A stretch of 46,558 nucleotides of DNA from Chitinophagaceae bacterium. GTDB lineage: Bacteria; Bacteroidota; Bacteroidia; Chitinophagales; Chitinophagaceae. The stretch is taken from the NCBI GenBank assembly GCA_025363355.1, contig JANYEB010000052.1:1-46558 (forward strand), given 5' to 3'. Every line of letters begins with the position of its first letter. The stretch's first letter is position 1. Below, one piece after another: positions 9,150 through 19,573 of the stretch. The notes under the pieces were generated by a model that saw only the letters and a program-made list of their open reading frames with translations, had not been told where the DNA came from and searched no databases. The position numbers were made by a program, and so were the translations under genes.

Positions 9150-9181
9150 AAAGAGACTACCCTTTTGGGACAGCCTCTTTT
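9150..9181 (-). terminator. Rho-independent terminator for the lipoprotein gene at 9203
   Basis: aaaaaagagactaccc-tttt-gggacagcctcttttt imperfect hairpin with U tract on the minus strand. Confidence 0.75.
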
Positions 9182-9202
9182 TATATTTAACAGAATTCTT
9201 GA

Positions 9203-10087
9203 TTATAATCCAGTAGTAACATTTGCAGTTCCATCAGCATTTACAGTCATAACCAACCCTTTTCCTACAGCCCAAAAGCGATAAGATGTTGTAACAACTG
9301 GTGTGTTAGGATCGATACCAAAACTAGATAGAACTTGTGGTATAACACTATTTAACAGTGGGTTTGTAGAAGTTGCACTGGTTTTTATAGAGGTAGTATA
9401 TTTTTGAACCACACAATCTAAAGCTGTTGAATAGCCTTTTAAGTTTAATGTACCCCAAGCAAAATTTTTGCTAGTTGTTGTTGTGGCTTGAGTTACAGCA
9501 ACTGGCCCAGTGATAGCAAAACCAGAAACTGTTGCAGCAGCATTAAAATTTAAAACACTAGTACTTGATTGTTGAAATGAATCTGCATAATTAATAGGAA
9601 AACTTGCAAGCAATTGTGCAGGTGATTTTGCAGAATTTTGGGCATTTGATGTTAAAGTTCCTGTGCCAGGAATTGTTACATTTATGGCACTTACTTCATC
9701 TCCCAAAATTGTCCAACTGCTATTATCAACTTTAAAATATCTAAAGAAAGTTGCATTTTGACCAAACAAATTTAAGTTAGCTCCTGACATATAGGTGGCA
9801 CTTGCAAAAGCAGTAGCAGGCGTTTTTAAAGTGTCGCTCCAAGGTGTGCCTTTTGGAACATTTGCATAGTTATAAGTAAGGCTAGAGCCGCTTACAGGAA
9901 AAGCAACAATTCCTGAATCTAAACGGTAGCCATTTAGTTTTGACCCTGCTGCGTGAGCATTAATAAAAGCTGTAGCAGTTATTTGAGGCCCACCAACTGT
10001 AACACCTCCACCATTGCCATCATCAGATTTTTTGCAAGAGCTTAGTATTGTAACTCCAATCAATCCAAATAGAAATATTTTTTTCAT
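9203..10087 (-). CDS. Lipoprotein of unknown function
   Basis: MKKIFLFGLIGVTILSSCKKSDDGNGGG lipobox and glycine tether. Confidence 0.7.
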   Translation of the reverse strand: MKKIFLFGLIGVTILSSCKKSDDGNGGGVTVGGPQITATAFINAHAAGSKLNGYRLDSGIVAFPVSGSSLTYNYANVPKGTPWSDTLKTPATAFASATYMSGANLNLFGQNATFFRYFKVDNSSWTILGDEVSAINVTIPGTGTLTSNAQNSAKSPAQLLASFPINYADSFQQSSTSVLNFNAAATVSGFAITGPVAVTQATTTTSKNFAWGTLNLKGYSTALDCVVQKYTTSIKTSATSTNPLLNSVIPQVLSSFGIDPNTPVVTTSYRFWAVGKGLVMTVNADGTANVTTGL

Positions 10088-10158
10088 TTTAACTTAATTT
10101 ATTCGACGAATATAATGATTGTTGATTATTGTGATTATAAATATGTCTTAAAATACTA

Positions 10159-12186
10159 TTACCAAATATTAACTCGTAAACTATCTGGTCTAAATGATTT
10201 AGCATTTGGTTTAATATTGAAAGCCTCATAGAATTCTTGCAAGTTTACAACTGGACCATTGATACGTTCTTTTGCAGGGCTATGCACATCTGTTTTAACT
10301 CTGTTTGCCAAATGTTCTTTTCTTACTTGGTATAACCAACTATAAGCATAGCCTAAGAAATAGCGTTGTACTGGTGTAAATCCTCCAATTTTTTTACCTT
10401 GTTTAAATGTTTCTGTCTTTTTAAAAGCATCTAATCCAAGCAATAAACCACCAAGATCAGCAATATTTTCGCCTTGTGTAGCTTCTCCATTAATGTGCAA
10501 AGTGTCAACAGGCACAAACTCATTAAATTGACGAATGATTTTTTTTGCTCTTAGTCCAAATTCTTCACCATCTTTTTTAGTCCACCAATCTTTCAAGTTT
10601 CCTGCTGCATCATATTGTCTTCCTTGATCATCAAACCCGTGGGTAATTTCGTGTCCAATGGTGCTTGCAGCAGCATAGCCATACACTAAAGCATCATCTA
10701 AATCGGCATCTTTTTTACCAGGAATTGCAAAAATTCCAGCAGGCAAAACAATTTCATTATTGCTAGGATTGTAGTAGGCATTATATGTTTGAGGTGTCAT
10801 ATCCCACTCATCTCTATTTACAGGTTTACCTAATTTATTTACATTGTATTGATGCCACCATTCGTTTGCTTTTTGCATATTTATTACGAAAGATGTTTTG
10901 CTGATATCCATTGCAGTAAAGTCTTTCCACTTATCAGGATAGCCAACTTTCTTTTTAATTTTAGCTAATTTGTCATAAGCTTTTGCTTTAGTTTCATCGC
11001 TCATCCAAGTTAGTTTTGCAATTCTTTCTTTATATGCATCACGAATAGCTTCAACTAAATCTTCGTATCTTTTTTTAGCAGTTTCATTAAAATATTCTTT
11101 TACAAACAACTGACCCAAAGCCTCACCCATTGCCCCTTCTTGTGCATCTAAAACCCTTTTCCACCTTGGTCTTGCTTCCTTTGCCCCACTTAAAGTTTTA
11201 CCATAATTGAACTTGTCCATAAATGTTTTATCATCAAGATAAGTTGCAAAGTCTGACACGTAATTATACTTCATATAATTTTTTAGCACTTCAATCGGAG
11301 CTGTTTTAAGCTCATTATTTAAAGCTGTATAAAACTCTGGCTGACCAACAATAACACTATCAAGTTTTGGAATTTTAGTAATTGTCCAATAGTCATTCCA
11401 ATTAAGATTTGGCGTAAGTGTTTGCAGTGCAGTGGTGCTCATTTTATTGTAATTCTTGTAAGGATCACGCAAGTCTGCCAGTTTGCGAGAAGCTTTGGCG
11501 AGTCTTGTTTCAAAAGCATACACATCAGCCATTGCTTTGTTTGCAGTTGCATCATCATTGCTTAATTGTTTAAATATTTTAACCAAATATTCTTTGAAAG
11601 CATTCTGCACAGCAATAGATTTTTCATCTGTATTAAAATAGTAATCTCTGTTTGGCATTCCTAATCCACCTTGACCAAGGATGTAAGCAATTTGCTCGCT
11701 ATTTTTATCGTCTTGTGCAATATAATTTCCAAAAAAAGTATTAGAACCTTTATTTCCAAATTCTGCTGAAAGTTTAAGCAAATCGCTTACAGTAACAGCT
11801 TTATTAATTCTATCTAAATCGGTTTTTAATGGATTGATCCCATCTTTATTTATAGCATTTGTGTCCATTGCAGAACTCCAAAAATCCGCAATCTTTTGTG
11901 TAACAGTTCCTTTAGCACCACCTTCTTTAACAGCTTTTTCGTTAATGCTGATAAGGCGTTTGTAGATTTCTTCTTGCACTAAATTACCAATACCCCAAGC
12001 AGATTCTGCATCAGGAATTTTGTTCTTTTTTATCCACCCACCATTAGCATACAAAAAGAAATCATCTCCTGGATTAACAGTAGTATCAAGATTTTCTAAC
12101 AATGGATCACTATTAGTAGCTTCAGTTTTGTTGTTGCAACTAATGATTGTAACAATTGCAAACAATGGAATAATTCGTTTTAGCAT
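10159..12186 (-). CDS. M13 (neprilysin/PepO) family metallopeptidase
   Basis: GDDFFLYANGGWIKKNKIP, NAYYNPSNNEIVLPAGI, TIGHEITHGFDDQGRQYD, GENIADLGGL. Confidence 0.97.
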   Translation of the reverse strand: MLKRIIPLFAIVTIISCNNKTEATNSDPLLENLDTTVNPGDDFFLYANGGWIKKNKIPDAESAWGIGNLVQEEIYKRLISINEKAVKEGGAKGTVTQKIADFWSSAMDTNAINKDGINPLKTDLDRINKAVTVSDLLKLSAEFGNKGSNTFFGNYIAQDDKNSEQIAYILGQGGLGMPNRDYYFNTDEKSIAVQNAFKEYLVKIFKQLSNDDATANKAMADVYAFETRLAKASRKLADLRDPYKNYNKMSTTALQTLTPNLNWNDYWTITKIPKLDSVIVGQPEFYTALNNELKTAPIEVLKNYMKYNYVSDFATYLDDKTFMDKFNYGKTLSGAKEARPRWKRVLDAQEGAMGEALGQLFVKEYFNETAKKRYEDLVEAIRDAYKERIAKLTWMSDETKAKAYDKLAKIKKKVGYPDKWKDFTAMDISKTSFVINMQKANEWWHQYNVNKLGKPVNRDEWDMTPQTYNAYYNPSNNEIVLPAGIFAIPGKKDADLDDALVYGYAAASTIGHEITHGFDDQGRQYDAAGNLKDWWTKKDGEEFGLRAKKIIRQFNEFVPVDTLHINGEATQGENIADLGGLLLGLDAFKKTETFKQGKKIGGFTPVQRYFLGYAYSWLYQVRKEHLANRVKTDVHSPAKERINGPVVNLQEFYEAFNIKPNAKSFRPDSLRVNIW

Positions 12187-12341
12187 ATTTTAATATTAGA
12201 CGTTAAAAGTAGGCCTATGCTGCATATCATTGAAATTCTATTTGATAAATGGCTGCTATTTTGAAGCTTAAACCCTGCTCACAGTTTTTCGTCTGTAGAT
12301 TATCCTAACTTTACTCTCTCAAAATTTTGATGTAACAAATT

Positions 12342-14708
12342 ATGGCATACAAGAAGTTCATCTTATCGGCTTTGCTCTTTATTATTTTTGATAATATTTC
12401 CTTTTCACAAATCAATTCAGAAGGAACATATTATCATAGAGATGGTGTTGGTTTAAATGGAGGCGTTAATGCTGGTGTTACTTCAACTGGCAATAGTGGC
12501 ACAGGTTCAAATATTAATGTAACTTATCATAGATGCAATTGGGCAGCAGATCCTGACGATGCAACTAAAACTTTAACAGGCAGCGTTACTACCTATTTTA
12601 AAACAGTTGCTACAAATGTTGCTACAATCAGCTTTGACTTTAACAATACATCTTTCAACAATGCATCTTTAAGTGTTTTGTATCACGGTAGTAATTGTAG
12701 TTTCTCTTTCCCATCAACGGGCAATCAAGATGTGTTAAATATTTCTCTCCCTGCACCAATTGTAGCAATGGGAACATTAGATTCCGTAACCATCAATTAT
12801 TCTGGTATTCCACCTGCTGCATCTGGCCAAGCAGAAGGATACCAACGTGACCAGGATGCAGCATCAAACAATTATTTATATACTTTATCAGAATCTTATG
12901 AAGATAAAGATTGGTGGCCTTGCAAAGCAGATATGCAAGATAAAATAGATTCAATTGATATCAATGTTACTGTTCCTAGTGCTTTTTGGGTAGCTGCAAA
13001 TGGTGTTATGACAGACTCTACAATTAATGGAACAACCAGAACTTTTAAGTTTAAACATCGTTATCCAATTGCATCTTATTTAGTGGCTATTGGCATTGCA
13101 AAATACAAGAAATATTATTTAGGAAATTTAGCTGTGGGTGCTGGTACAGTTCCTTTTGTTGTCAATCTTTTTCCAAACAAAACAACACCTGTTGAAAACA
13201 ATATTTTAAATGTATTAAATAATCATAAACTTGTTTTTGCTGCATTTAATAATTTGTTTGGAGATTATCCTTACGCCAAAGAAAAACATGGGTTTTATGA
13301 GTTTGGTTTTAGTGGAGGGATGGAGCATCAAACCTTTTCTGGCATTGGCACAAGTAGTATTCAAAGCAATAGTGTTTTGGCTCACGAATTGGCACATCAA
13401 TGGTTTGGAGACAAAGTAACTTTTTCAACCTGGAATCATCTTTGGCTTGCAGAAGGTTTTGCAACTTATAGTGAATCTTTAGCTGCTGAATTTGTACCAT
13501 CAATTGGTATTAACCCTGTAAGTAAATTGTCTAGCAATAAATCAAGTGCCAGAAGTCTTACATCTTCATCTATCTATCTAAATTCAATATCAAACTCAAA
13601 TGCTGTATGGACAAATAATAATACAACAGCAGTTTATGATAGAGGTTGTATGGTTGTATCTATGTTGCGAGCATTGATGGGAGATAATAAGTTTTTTGCT
13701 GCTTGCAAAAATTATTTAACAGATACTGCTATTGCATATAAATCGGCAGTTACAGCAGATTTGCAACGCAATATGGAAAATCAGTTTGGAGAAAGTATGA
13801 CTGGATTTTTTACTGAGTGGATAATGAAAAAAGGTGTACCAAATTATACTGTTCAATGGGGCAATGAAGGAAATAAACTTAACTTAAAACTTACTCAATC
13901 TGTTGCAGCAACAGGAACTACAGGTACTGCTTCAACTTTTTTTCCAATGCCAGTAGTTATTAAAATTGCTAATGCTGCAAATACATTAGATACTACGATA
14001 GTTATTTATCATAAATCTGCAAATGTTTTAATGTATTCAGGCAATGGGGTTGGTGCTACAGTTAATAGCAATATCATTTCTTATAATTTATCTTTCACCC
14101 CTGCAACTATAACATTTGACCCTGCAAATAAAACAATGGCTACTGCTACTGTAACTTATTCTGCATTGTTACCAATAACAAAAATTGGCTTAATTGCTAT
14201 TCAACAAAAAGATAAAAATATTCTAACTGCAACCATTACCAATACCAATATTATTGATAATATAGTATTGCAAAAAAGTATGAATGCTATTGATTTTAGT
14301 GAAGTTGGTATTATGAGTTTTCAGTTGCTACAAAATGATAGCAAAGTATATCAGTTAATTGATAATTCAATCAACAATTCTATAGTTTATTACAGGGTAA
14401 AAGTTACTAGTAGTGGGGTAGTAACTTATTCTTCTATTGTTGCAATTTTAAATAATTCCGATAGAAATATTATTACACTACAACCTAATCCAGCTAAGGA
14501 TTTTATAAATATTTATTTTGAGAATAATCTCAACAAAAATTTTGTAGTTAAGTTGTCAAGTATAGAAGGAAAAGTCTTGCAAACCCAAAAAATAGCATCA
14601 AATTATTTGCAATTAAACACTTCTCATTACAGTAATGGAACTTATTTGATTGAGTTATTTACAGATGATAAATTAGTTGGTAGAAACAAATTGGTAATTA
14701 ATAGATAA
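12342..14708 (+). CDS. M1 family aminopeptidase with T9SS C-terminal sorting domain
   Basis: GGMEHQTFSGIG, VLAHELAHQWFGDKV, NHLWLAEGFATYSE; C-terminal LQPNPAKDFINIYF...GTYLIELF...VGRNKLVINR. Confidence 0.95.
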   Translation: MAYKKFILSALLFIIFDNISFSQINSEGTYYHRDGVGLNGGVNAGVTSTGNSGTGSNINVTYHRCNWAADPDDATKTLTGSVTTYFKTVATNVATISFDFNNTSFNNASLSVLYHGSNCSFSFPSTGNQDVLNISLPAPIVAMGTLDSVTINYSGIPPAASGQAEGYQRDQDAASNNYLYTLSESYEDKDWWPCKADMQDKIDSIDINVTVPSAFWVAANGVMTDSTINGTTRTFKFKHRYPIASYLVAIGIAKYKKYYLGNLAVGAGTVPFVVNLFPNKTTPVENNILNVLNNHKLVFAAFNNLFGDYPYAKEKHGFYEFGFSGGMEHQTFSGIGTSSIQSNSVLAHELAHQWFGDKVTFSTWNHLWLAEGFATYSESLAAEFVPSIGINPVSKLSSNKSSARSLTSSSIYLNSISNSNAVWTNNNTTAVYDRGCMVVSMLRALMGDNKFFAACKNYLTDTAIAYKSAVTADLQRNMENQFGESMTGFFTEWIMKKGVPNYTVQWGNEGNKLNLKLTQSVAATGTTGTASTFFPMPVVIKIANAANTLDTTIVIYHKSANVLMYSGNGVGATVNSNIISYNLSFTPATITFDPANKTMATATVTYSALLPITKIGLIAIQQKDKNILTATITNTNIIDNIVLQKSMNAIDFSEVGIMSFQLLQNDSKVYQLIDNSINNSIVYYRVKVTSSGVVTYSSIVAILNNSDRNIITLQPNPAKDFINIYFENNLNKNFVVKLSSIEGKVLQTQKIASNYLQLNTSHYSNGTYLIELFTDDKLVGRNKLVINR

Positions 14709-14752
14709 TGTTGAATTAAAACTTAAATGTATTGGTGAATTCTAAATGAGTT

Positions 14753-15382
14753 CTATTCAAATTTCCATCCTTTTGTAGCAAGTATTTTTTTACATTTTTC
14801 GCAAAAACAGGTTTCTTTATTTGTTGGATTTCCACCTTCAGCATCTTGCATAAAACAACTATCTATTGGACAGTGTGGCAAACCCTGAGTATGTCCAAGC
14901 TCGTGAATTGCAACCTTATAAAATTGACTTTGTTTGTTTTCTTTTGAAAGCCTATATGTAGATGCTATGCAAGCCTTTCCAGGACAAAATCCAAGTCCCA
15001 TAATACCCCAATCTTTATTATTGTTTTTATTTATGCTAATGTCCTTACTCGTCAATCCAATGGTGACATGCTGTTTTGGCGTTTGTTTATTCAAAAATAT
15101 TATTAAAGAATCAGCTCTATACCTGTTGCGTTCTTTATAATATGCAGATTGAGGCAATTGAATTGTCAGCTTTAAATTCACAAATGGATATACCATTTTG
15201 AGTTGTTTGTATGCAAACTGAATATCGCCATCTTGTATATCGGCAAAGGGCTGTATATTGATTGTCACTTGCTGTTTTATATAGTCATTTCTTATTTGCA
15301 AAGCATTTTTCTGATTGCTTTGACCACAACCCAAAATCAGTAATAATATAATTATAGTATTTATGCCCTTAACAAAATTCAT
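14753..15382 (-). CDS. Archaemetzincin-like zinc metalloprotease, lipoprotein
   Basis: HELGHTQGLPHCPIDSCFMQDAEGGNPTNKETCFCEKCKKIL matches the HExxHxxGxxHCx4CxM...CxxC pattern; N-terminal lipobox LILGCGQ. Confidence 0.8.
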   Translation of the reverse strand: MNFVKGINTIIILLLILGCGQSNQKNALQIRNDYIKQQVTINIQPFADIQDGDIQFAYKQLKMVYPFVNLKLTIQLPQSAYYKERNRYRADSLIIFLNKQTPKQHVTIGLTSKDISINKNNNKDWGIMGLGFCPGKACIASTYRLSKENKQSQFYKVAIHELGHTQGLPHCPIDSCFMQDAEGGNPTNKETCFCEKCKKILATKGWKFE

Positions 15383-15486
15383 ATAGAAAATGAAGAAGAA
15401 TGAAGTTATAAAATTGGAGCACTAAATAATTGTATGATTGGAGTTATAAAGACTCTATGCTATTTTTCATTTGCAGTTAACAAATC

Positions 15487-16008
15487 TTACTTACTAACCA
15501 CACTATGGCTATGAAGCCAAAGGTTATTTAATTTCATTGTTTTTTCAATTACATCTCTAGCACAACCTTTGCCTCCATTGATTGTAGAAGTATATTGAGA
15601 GATGGATTTAATTTCATCAACTGCATCGGCAGGACAACAAGGTAAGCCAACAACTTTCATAACCTCTGCATCAGGTATATCATCACCCATAAATAAAATA
15701 TCTTGTGATTGCAGTTGATACTTTCCAACGAAGTCTCCTAATGCTTCCACTTTATTAGAAACATTCATATAAACATCTATAACACCTAATAAGTTTAATC
15801 TTTCTTTTACTTCTACAGAATTGCCACCAGAAATGATTGCTACTTTAAACCCCTTTTTTACTGCTAATTGCAAAGCGTAACCATCCTTTACATTCATTGT
15901 TCTTGCCATAATATTATTTGGCAATATAATGAGCGACCCATCTGTTAATACACCATCAACATCAAACACAAATGCTTTAATATTTTTGAATTGTTGAAGA
16001 ACGTTCAT
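15487..16008 (-). CDS. KdsC-like HAD phosphatase (KDO-8-phosphate phosphatase family)
   Basis: FVFDVDGVLTDGSL...MNVKDGYALQLAVKKGFKVAIISGG...DILFMGDDIPDAEVMKVVGLPCCPADA. Confidence 0.88.
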   Translation of the reverse strand: MNVLQQFKNIKAFVFDVDGVLTDGSLIILPNNIMARTMNVKDGYALQLAVKKGFKVAIISGGNSVEVKERLNLLGVIDVYMNVSNKVEALGDFVGKYQLQSQDILFMGDDIPDAEVMKVVGLPCCPADAVDEIKSISQYTSTINGGKGCARDVIEKTMKLNNLWLHSHSVVSK

Positions 16009-16041
16009 TTGATTATAGTTTGCAGTCTATGATTAAATAAA

Positions 16042-16284
16042 CTATTTTTTTTGATTATCTCTCCACTCATACACCCAACTGCTTTGAATCATTTCTAAAT
16101 GCCCTTCATTGCTTTGTTCTTTAGTTCCTTCAAAGTTTGGTAACGACAAAACCCATTCTAATAAACTAGTAAATCTTATTCTATAAATTTTACTCTCTGT
16201 AAAGTCGTCTCCAAATTTTTCGTACAATTTTTGGGCAATGTCTTCGTAGTCGTTCCAATGTATTGGTGGTTCAAAATGAGGCAT
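16042..16284 (-). CDS. iscX: Fe-S assembly protein IscX
   Basis: IHWNDYEDIAQKLYEKFGDDF...IRFTSLLEWVLSLPNFEG...EMIQSSWVYEW. Confidence 0.85.
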   Translation of the reverse strand: MPHFEPPIHWNDYEDIAQKLYEKFGDDFTESKIYRIRFTSLLEWVLSLPNFEGTKEQSNEGHLEMIQSSWVYEWRDNQKK

Positions 16285-16381
16285 AAAAAAGTTCAAGATT
16301 TAAAAGTTTAATGTTCAAAGTTCAATACCATATTGTATTTCATTATCACATTTTAATATTATCACATTATCGAATTAGGTT

Positions 16382-16717
16382 TTATTCTCCTAAGAATTGT
16401 GTTTGGTCGGGCAAGGTAACTTCAATTATACCTGTTCCTTTTTGCAAAACACATTGACAGCCCAAACGGCTATTGATTCTTGGATTCACAGCTCTATCAA
16501 TAAAGTCTTCTTCTTTATCGCTTAATTCTTCTAAAAAATCCATTCCATCATTAACATATAAATGGCAGGTGCTACAAGCACAAACTGCTCCACAGTTATG
16601 ATGTAATTCAATTCCATTGTCTAGCAAAACCTCTAACAAACTGTCGCCAATAGCATTGGATTGTATTGTTGTTGATTCAAGACCCTTTTGTTCAAAATTT
16701 ACTTTTATATCGTACAT
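16382..16717 (-). CDS. 2Fe-2S ferredoxin
   Basis: NCGAVCACSTCHLYV...RINSRLGCQCVL adrenodoxin-type cluster motif. Confidence 0.92.
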   Translation of the reverse strand: MYDIKVNFEQKGLESTTIQSNAIGDSLLEVLLDNGIELHHNCGAVCACSTCHLYVNDGMDFLEELSDKEEDFIDRAVNPRINSRLGCQCVLQKGTGIIEVTLPDQTQFLGE

Positions 16718-16725
16718 AATCTTTA

Positions 16726-17679
16726 TTAAAATATTTCTTTTACCACATTTCTAATCACTTTAGGCTTTCCTAGGGTATAATAGTGCAATACAGGCACACC
16801 AAAGGCTTTAAGTTCTTTGCTTTGTTGAATGAGCCATTCTGTGCCAACAATTTCAACCTCTGCATCTGTTTTACATTTCATAACAGCATTGGATAAATCT
16901 GTAGGAATATCTACGTGAAAAATTCTTGGCAGAACTGTTAATTGTTTTTTTGTTGTAATAGGTTTTAGACCTGGAATAATTGGAGCTGTAACGCCCATTT
17001 CTTTACAAGCATTTGCAAACTCAAAAAACTTTTGATTATCAAAAAACATTTGAGTCATAATAAACTCAGCATTTGCATCTACTTTGTTTTTCAAATGATT
17101 TAAATCAATTTCTAAATTAGGTGCTTCGAAATGTTTTTCTGGATAGCCTGCAACACCAACACAAAAATTAGTTTTACCACCATCTCTAATATCTTCATCA
17201 ATATAAATTCCATTGTTCATACTATTGGCTTGTTTTAACAAATCAATAGCATAAAAATTTCCATCTTTTTCTGGTTCAAAACTGGCTTCATTTTTTGCAG
17301 CATCTCCACGTAAAGCCAAAATATTATCAATACCCAAAAAATTCAAATCAATCAATGCATCTTCTGTTTCTCTTTTTGTGAAACCACCACAAATAAGATG
17401 TGGTACTGCATCAATTTTATAATGATTCATTATAGCAGCACAAATACCAACAGTTCCTGGGCGTTTACGAACTTCAATCTTTTCAAAAGTGCCATCAGCT
17501 TTCTTTTTAAACATACTCTCACTTCTATGATAAGTAACGTTTATCCAGCTTGGTTTAAACTCCATCAATGGATCAAGGTGTTCATATAAAGAAGTAATTG
17601 TTTTGCCTTTTAATGGCGGCAAAACCTCGAACGAAACCAATGTATCTTTAGCTTCTGAAATGTGTTGGGTTATCTTCAT
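16726..17679 (-). CDS. metF: Methylenetetrahydrofolate reductase
   Basis: FEVLPPLKG, AVPHLICGGFTKRE, ILALRGD, FIMTQMFFDNQKFFEF, PIIPGLKPI. Confidence 0.93.
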   Translation of the reverse strand: MKITQHISEAKDTLVSFEVLPPLKGKTITSLYEHLDPLMEFKPSWINVTYHRSESMFKKKADGTFEKIEVRKRPGTVGICAAIMNHYKIDAVPHLICGGFTKRETEDALIDLNFLGIDNILALRGDAAKNEASFEPEKDGNFYAIDLLKQANSMNNGIYIDEDIRDGGKTNFCVGVAGYPEKHFEAPNLEIDLNHLKNKVDANAEFIMTQMFFDNQKFFEFANACKEMGVTAPIIPGLKPITTKKQLTVLPRIFHVDIPTDLSNAVMKCKTDAEVEIVGTEWLIQQSKELKAFGVPVLHYYTLGKPKVIRNVVKEIF

Positions 17680-17727
17680 CTAGTTGCTGCTATTTTGTTT
17701 AAAGGATTGCAAACTTAATTTATAATT

Positions 17728-18078
17728 CTATATAGCAAGTTCTTTTGCAGGATCCCAGAATATTTTATCGAAATTCACAATAGTTTCCTTTTCTACTTTA
17801 ATACCTTCTTTCTCTAATAGTTCCTGCATTTTAGTAGGTGTGCCAAAATGAACTTTGCCAGTAAGCATTCCATTTCTATTCACCACTCTATGTGCTGGCA
17901 CTTTGGGTTTTATGTTGATAGCACCATTCATTGCCCAACCAACCATTCTTGCACTCATTTTAGTGCCTAAATACTTTGCAATAGCACCATAACTTGTAGC
18001 TCGGCCTTTGGGTATTTGTCTAACGACATCATACACATCGGTAAAAAAAGAATATTGTTTTGGCTGAGAAGATGACAT
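17728..18078 (-). CDS. MGMT-family / alkyltransferase-like (ATL) protein with PAHR in place of PCHR
   Basis: DVYDVVRQIPKGRATSYGAIAKYLG...RMVGWAMN...VPAHRVVNRNGMLTG; start moved to MSSSQPKQ. Confidence 0.88.
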   Translation of the reverse strand: MSSSQPKQYSFFTDVYDVVRQIPKGRATSYGAIAKYLGTKMSARMVGWAMNGAINIKPKVPAHRVVNRNGMLTGKVHFGTPTKMQELLEKEGIKVEKETIVNFDKIFWDPAKELAI

Positions 18079-18094
18079 AATGATTGATATAATT

Positions 18095-18289
18095 TTAACA
18101 AGTTTCGTTGAACTTTCTTTGTTCCAGCAATTGTGTTCTTCTTGGCTCAGGGACATTTTTATACTCAAAAGGACAATTCTTGCAACCATTACCACAACAA
18201 TATCCTCGACTTAAAAGATATTCTGCTGTGAAAGCCACAAATCCACTAGGGCTATAAGGTTCATCGTCATCAAACTGCTGCTTATTCAT
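18095..18289 (-). CDS. Small Cys-rich DUF5522-like protein
   Basis: GYCCGNGCKNCPFEYKN motif. Confidence 0.75.
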   Translation of the reverse strand: MNKQQFDDDEPYSPSGFVAFTAEYLLSRGYCCGNGCKNCPFEYKNVPEPRRTQLLEQRKFNETC

Positions 18290-18974
18290 TAATAATTCTT
18301 TTTAATTCTTCGTCTTTTTCAATTGGCAAATCAATATCAACCTTAAATTGCAAATAATGAATTCTATTGCTTTGAGCAATATCTAAACTTTCGTAATGTG
18401 TTTTAATAAAAAGTTCTGGAGCAAGGTTTTGTTGCTGATACAAATTGTCGTAATCAACCAATACCTCTAAATTGTATAGATTGATAACTGTTTTAGTGAA
18501 ATTATATAAATCTGGACTATCAGTTTTAAGATGTACCAATCCACCTTTTTGCAAAATCTGTTGATACAGTCTCAAGAATTTAGGGTGAGTTAATCGTTTT
18601 CTGGCTTTTGATAATCTTAGTTGAGGATCAGGAAAAGTTATCCATATTTCTGCAACTTCATCCTTTTCAAAATACTCTGGCAGTTTATCAATCTCTGCTC
18701 TTAAAAAAGCAACATTAGATAAGCTTTCATCCAAAGCAGTTTTAGCACCACGCCAAATCCTATTGCCTTTAATGTCAATGCCAATAAAGTTTCTATTATT
18801 ATATAAACGTCCTTGCCCAACAGAATATTCTCCTTTACCACAAGCCAATTCAAGTGTGGTAGATTGATTATTTTTGAAATGTTCGTTCCACTTGCCTTTC
18901 ATTTCTGTGCTATGCTGAAACACATTTTCAAAAACATTAATTTCCTCGAATCGTATTAATTTTTTATGCCCCAT
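18282..18974 (-). CDS. trmB: tRNA (guanine46-N7)-methyltransferase
   Basis: LELACGKGEYSVG...NFIGIDIKGNRIW...IWITFPDPQLRLSKARKRLTHPKFL. Confidence 0.93.
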   Translation of the reverse strand: MGHKKLIRFEEINVFENVFQHSTEMKGKWNEHFKNNQSTTLELACGKGEYSVGQGRLYNNRNFIGIDIKGNRIWRGAKTALDESLSNVAFLRAEIDKLPEYFEKDEVAEIWITFPDPQLRLSKARKRLTHPKFLRLYQQILQKGGLVHLKTDSPDLYNFTKTVINLYNLEVLVDYDNLYQQQNLAPELFIKTHYESLDIAQSNRIHYLQFKVDIDLPIEKDEELKRIINE

Positions 18975-19042
18975 ATTTAAAATTAGAACTGCAAAAGAAC
19001 TTATTTATTTTTTGAATTGCTACTTTCGTAGAAATTAGTTTT

Positions 19043-19570
19043 ATGCCAGTCATTCTTCCTGTTAACAATATTTCGCCAAAATTTGGAGAAAACAATTTTA
19101 TAGCTCCAAATGCAACCATTGTTGGACAAGTTACCACAGGTAATGATTGTAGTATTTGGTTTAATGCTGTTATTCGTGGAGATGTGAATACAATAACAAT
19201 GGGCGAAAAAGTAAATGTGCAAGATGGAGCTGTGATACATTGTACTTATCAAAAACACCCCACTGTAATTGGAAATAATGTATCAATTGGTCATAATGCT
19301 TTGGTACACGGTTGCACTTTGCACGATAATGTTTTAGTAGGAATGGGTGCCATTGTAATGGATGGATGTATTGTGCAAAGCAATAGCATTATTGCAGCAG
19401 GAGCTGTAGTTTTAGAGAATACAGTTGTTGAGGCAGGCAGCATTTATGCTGGCGTTCCTGCAAAAAAAGTAAAAGATATTTCTCAAGAATTAATCAATGG
19501 CGAAATCAATAGAATTGCTAATAATTATTTGATGTATTCTAGTTGGTTTAAAACAGATGAAAGCAAATAA
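19043..19570 (+). CDS. Gamma carbonic anhydrase-like hexapeptide protein
   Basis: IAPNATIVGQVTTGNDCSIWFNAVIRGDVNTITMGEKVNVQDGAVIH...NVSIGHNALVHGCTL. Confidence 0.92.
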   Translation: MPVILPVNNISPKFGENNFIAPNATIVGQVTTGNDCSIWFNAVIRGDVNTITMGEKVNVQDGAVIHCTYQKHPTVIGNNVSIGHNALVHGCTLHDNVLVGMGAIVMDGCIVQSNSIIAAGAVVLENTVVEAGSIYAGVPAKKVKDISQELINGEINRIANNYLMYSSWFKTDESK

Positions 19571-19573
19571 ATA

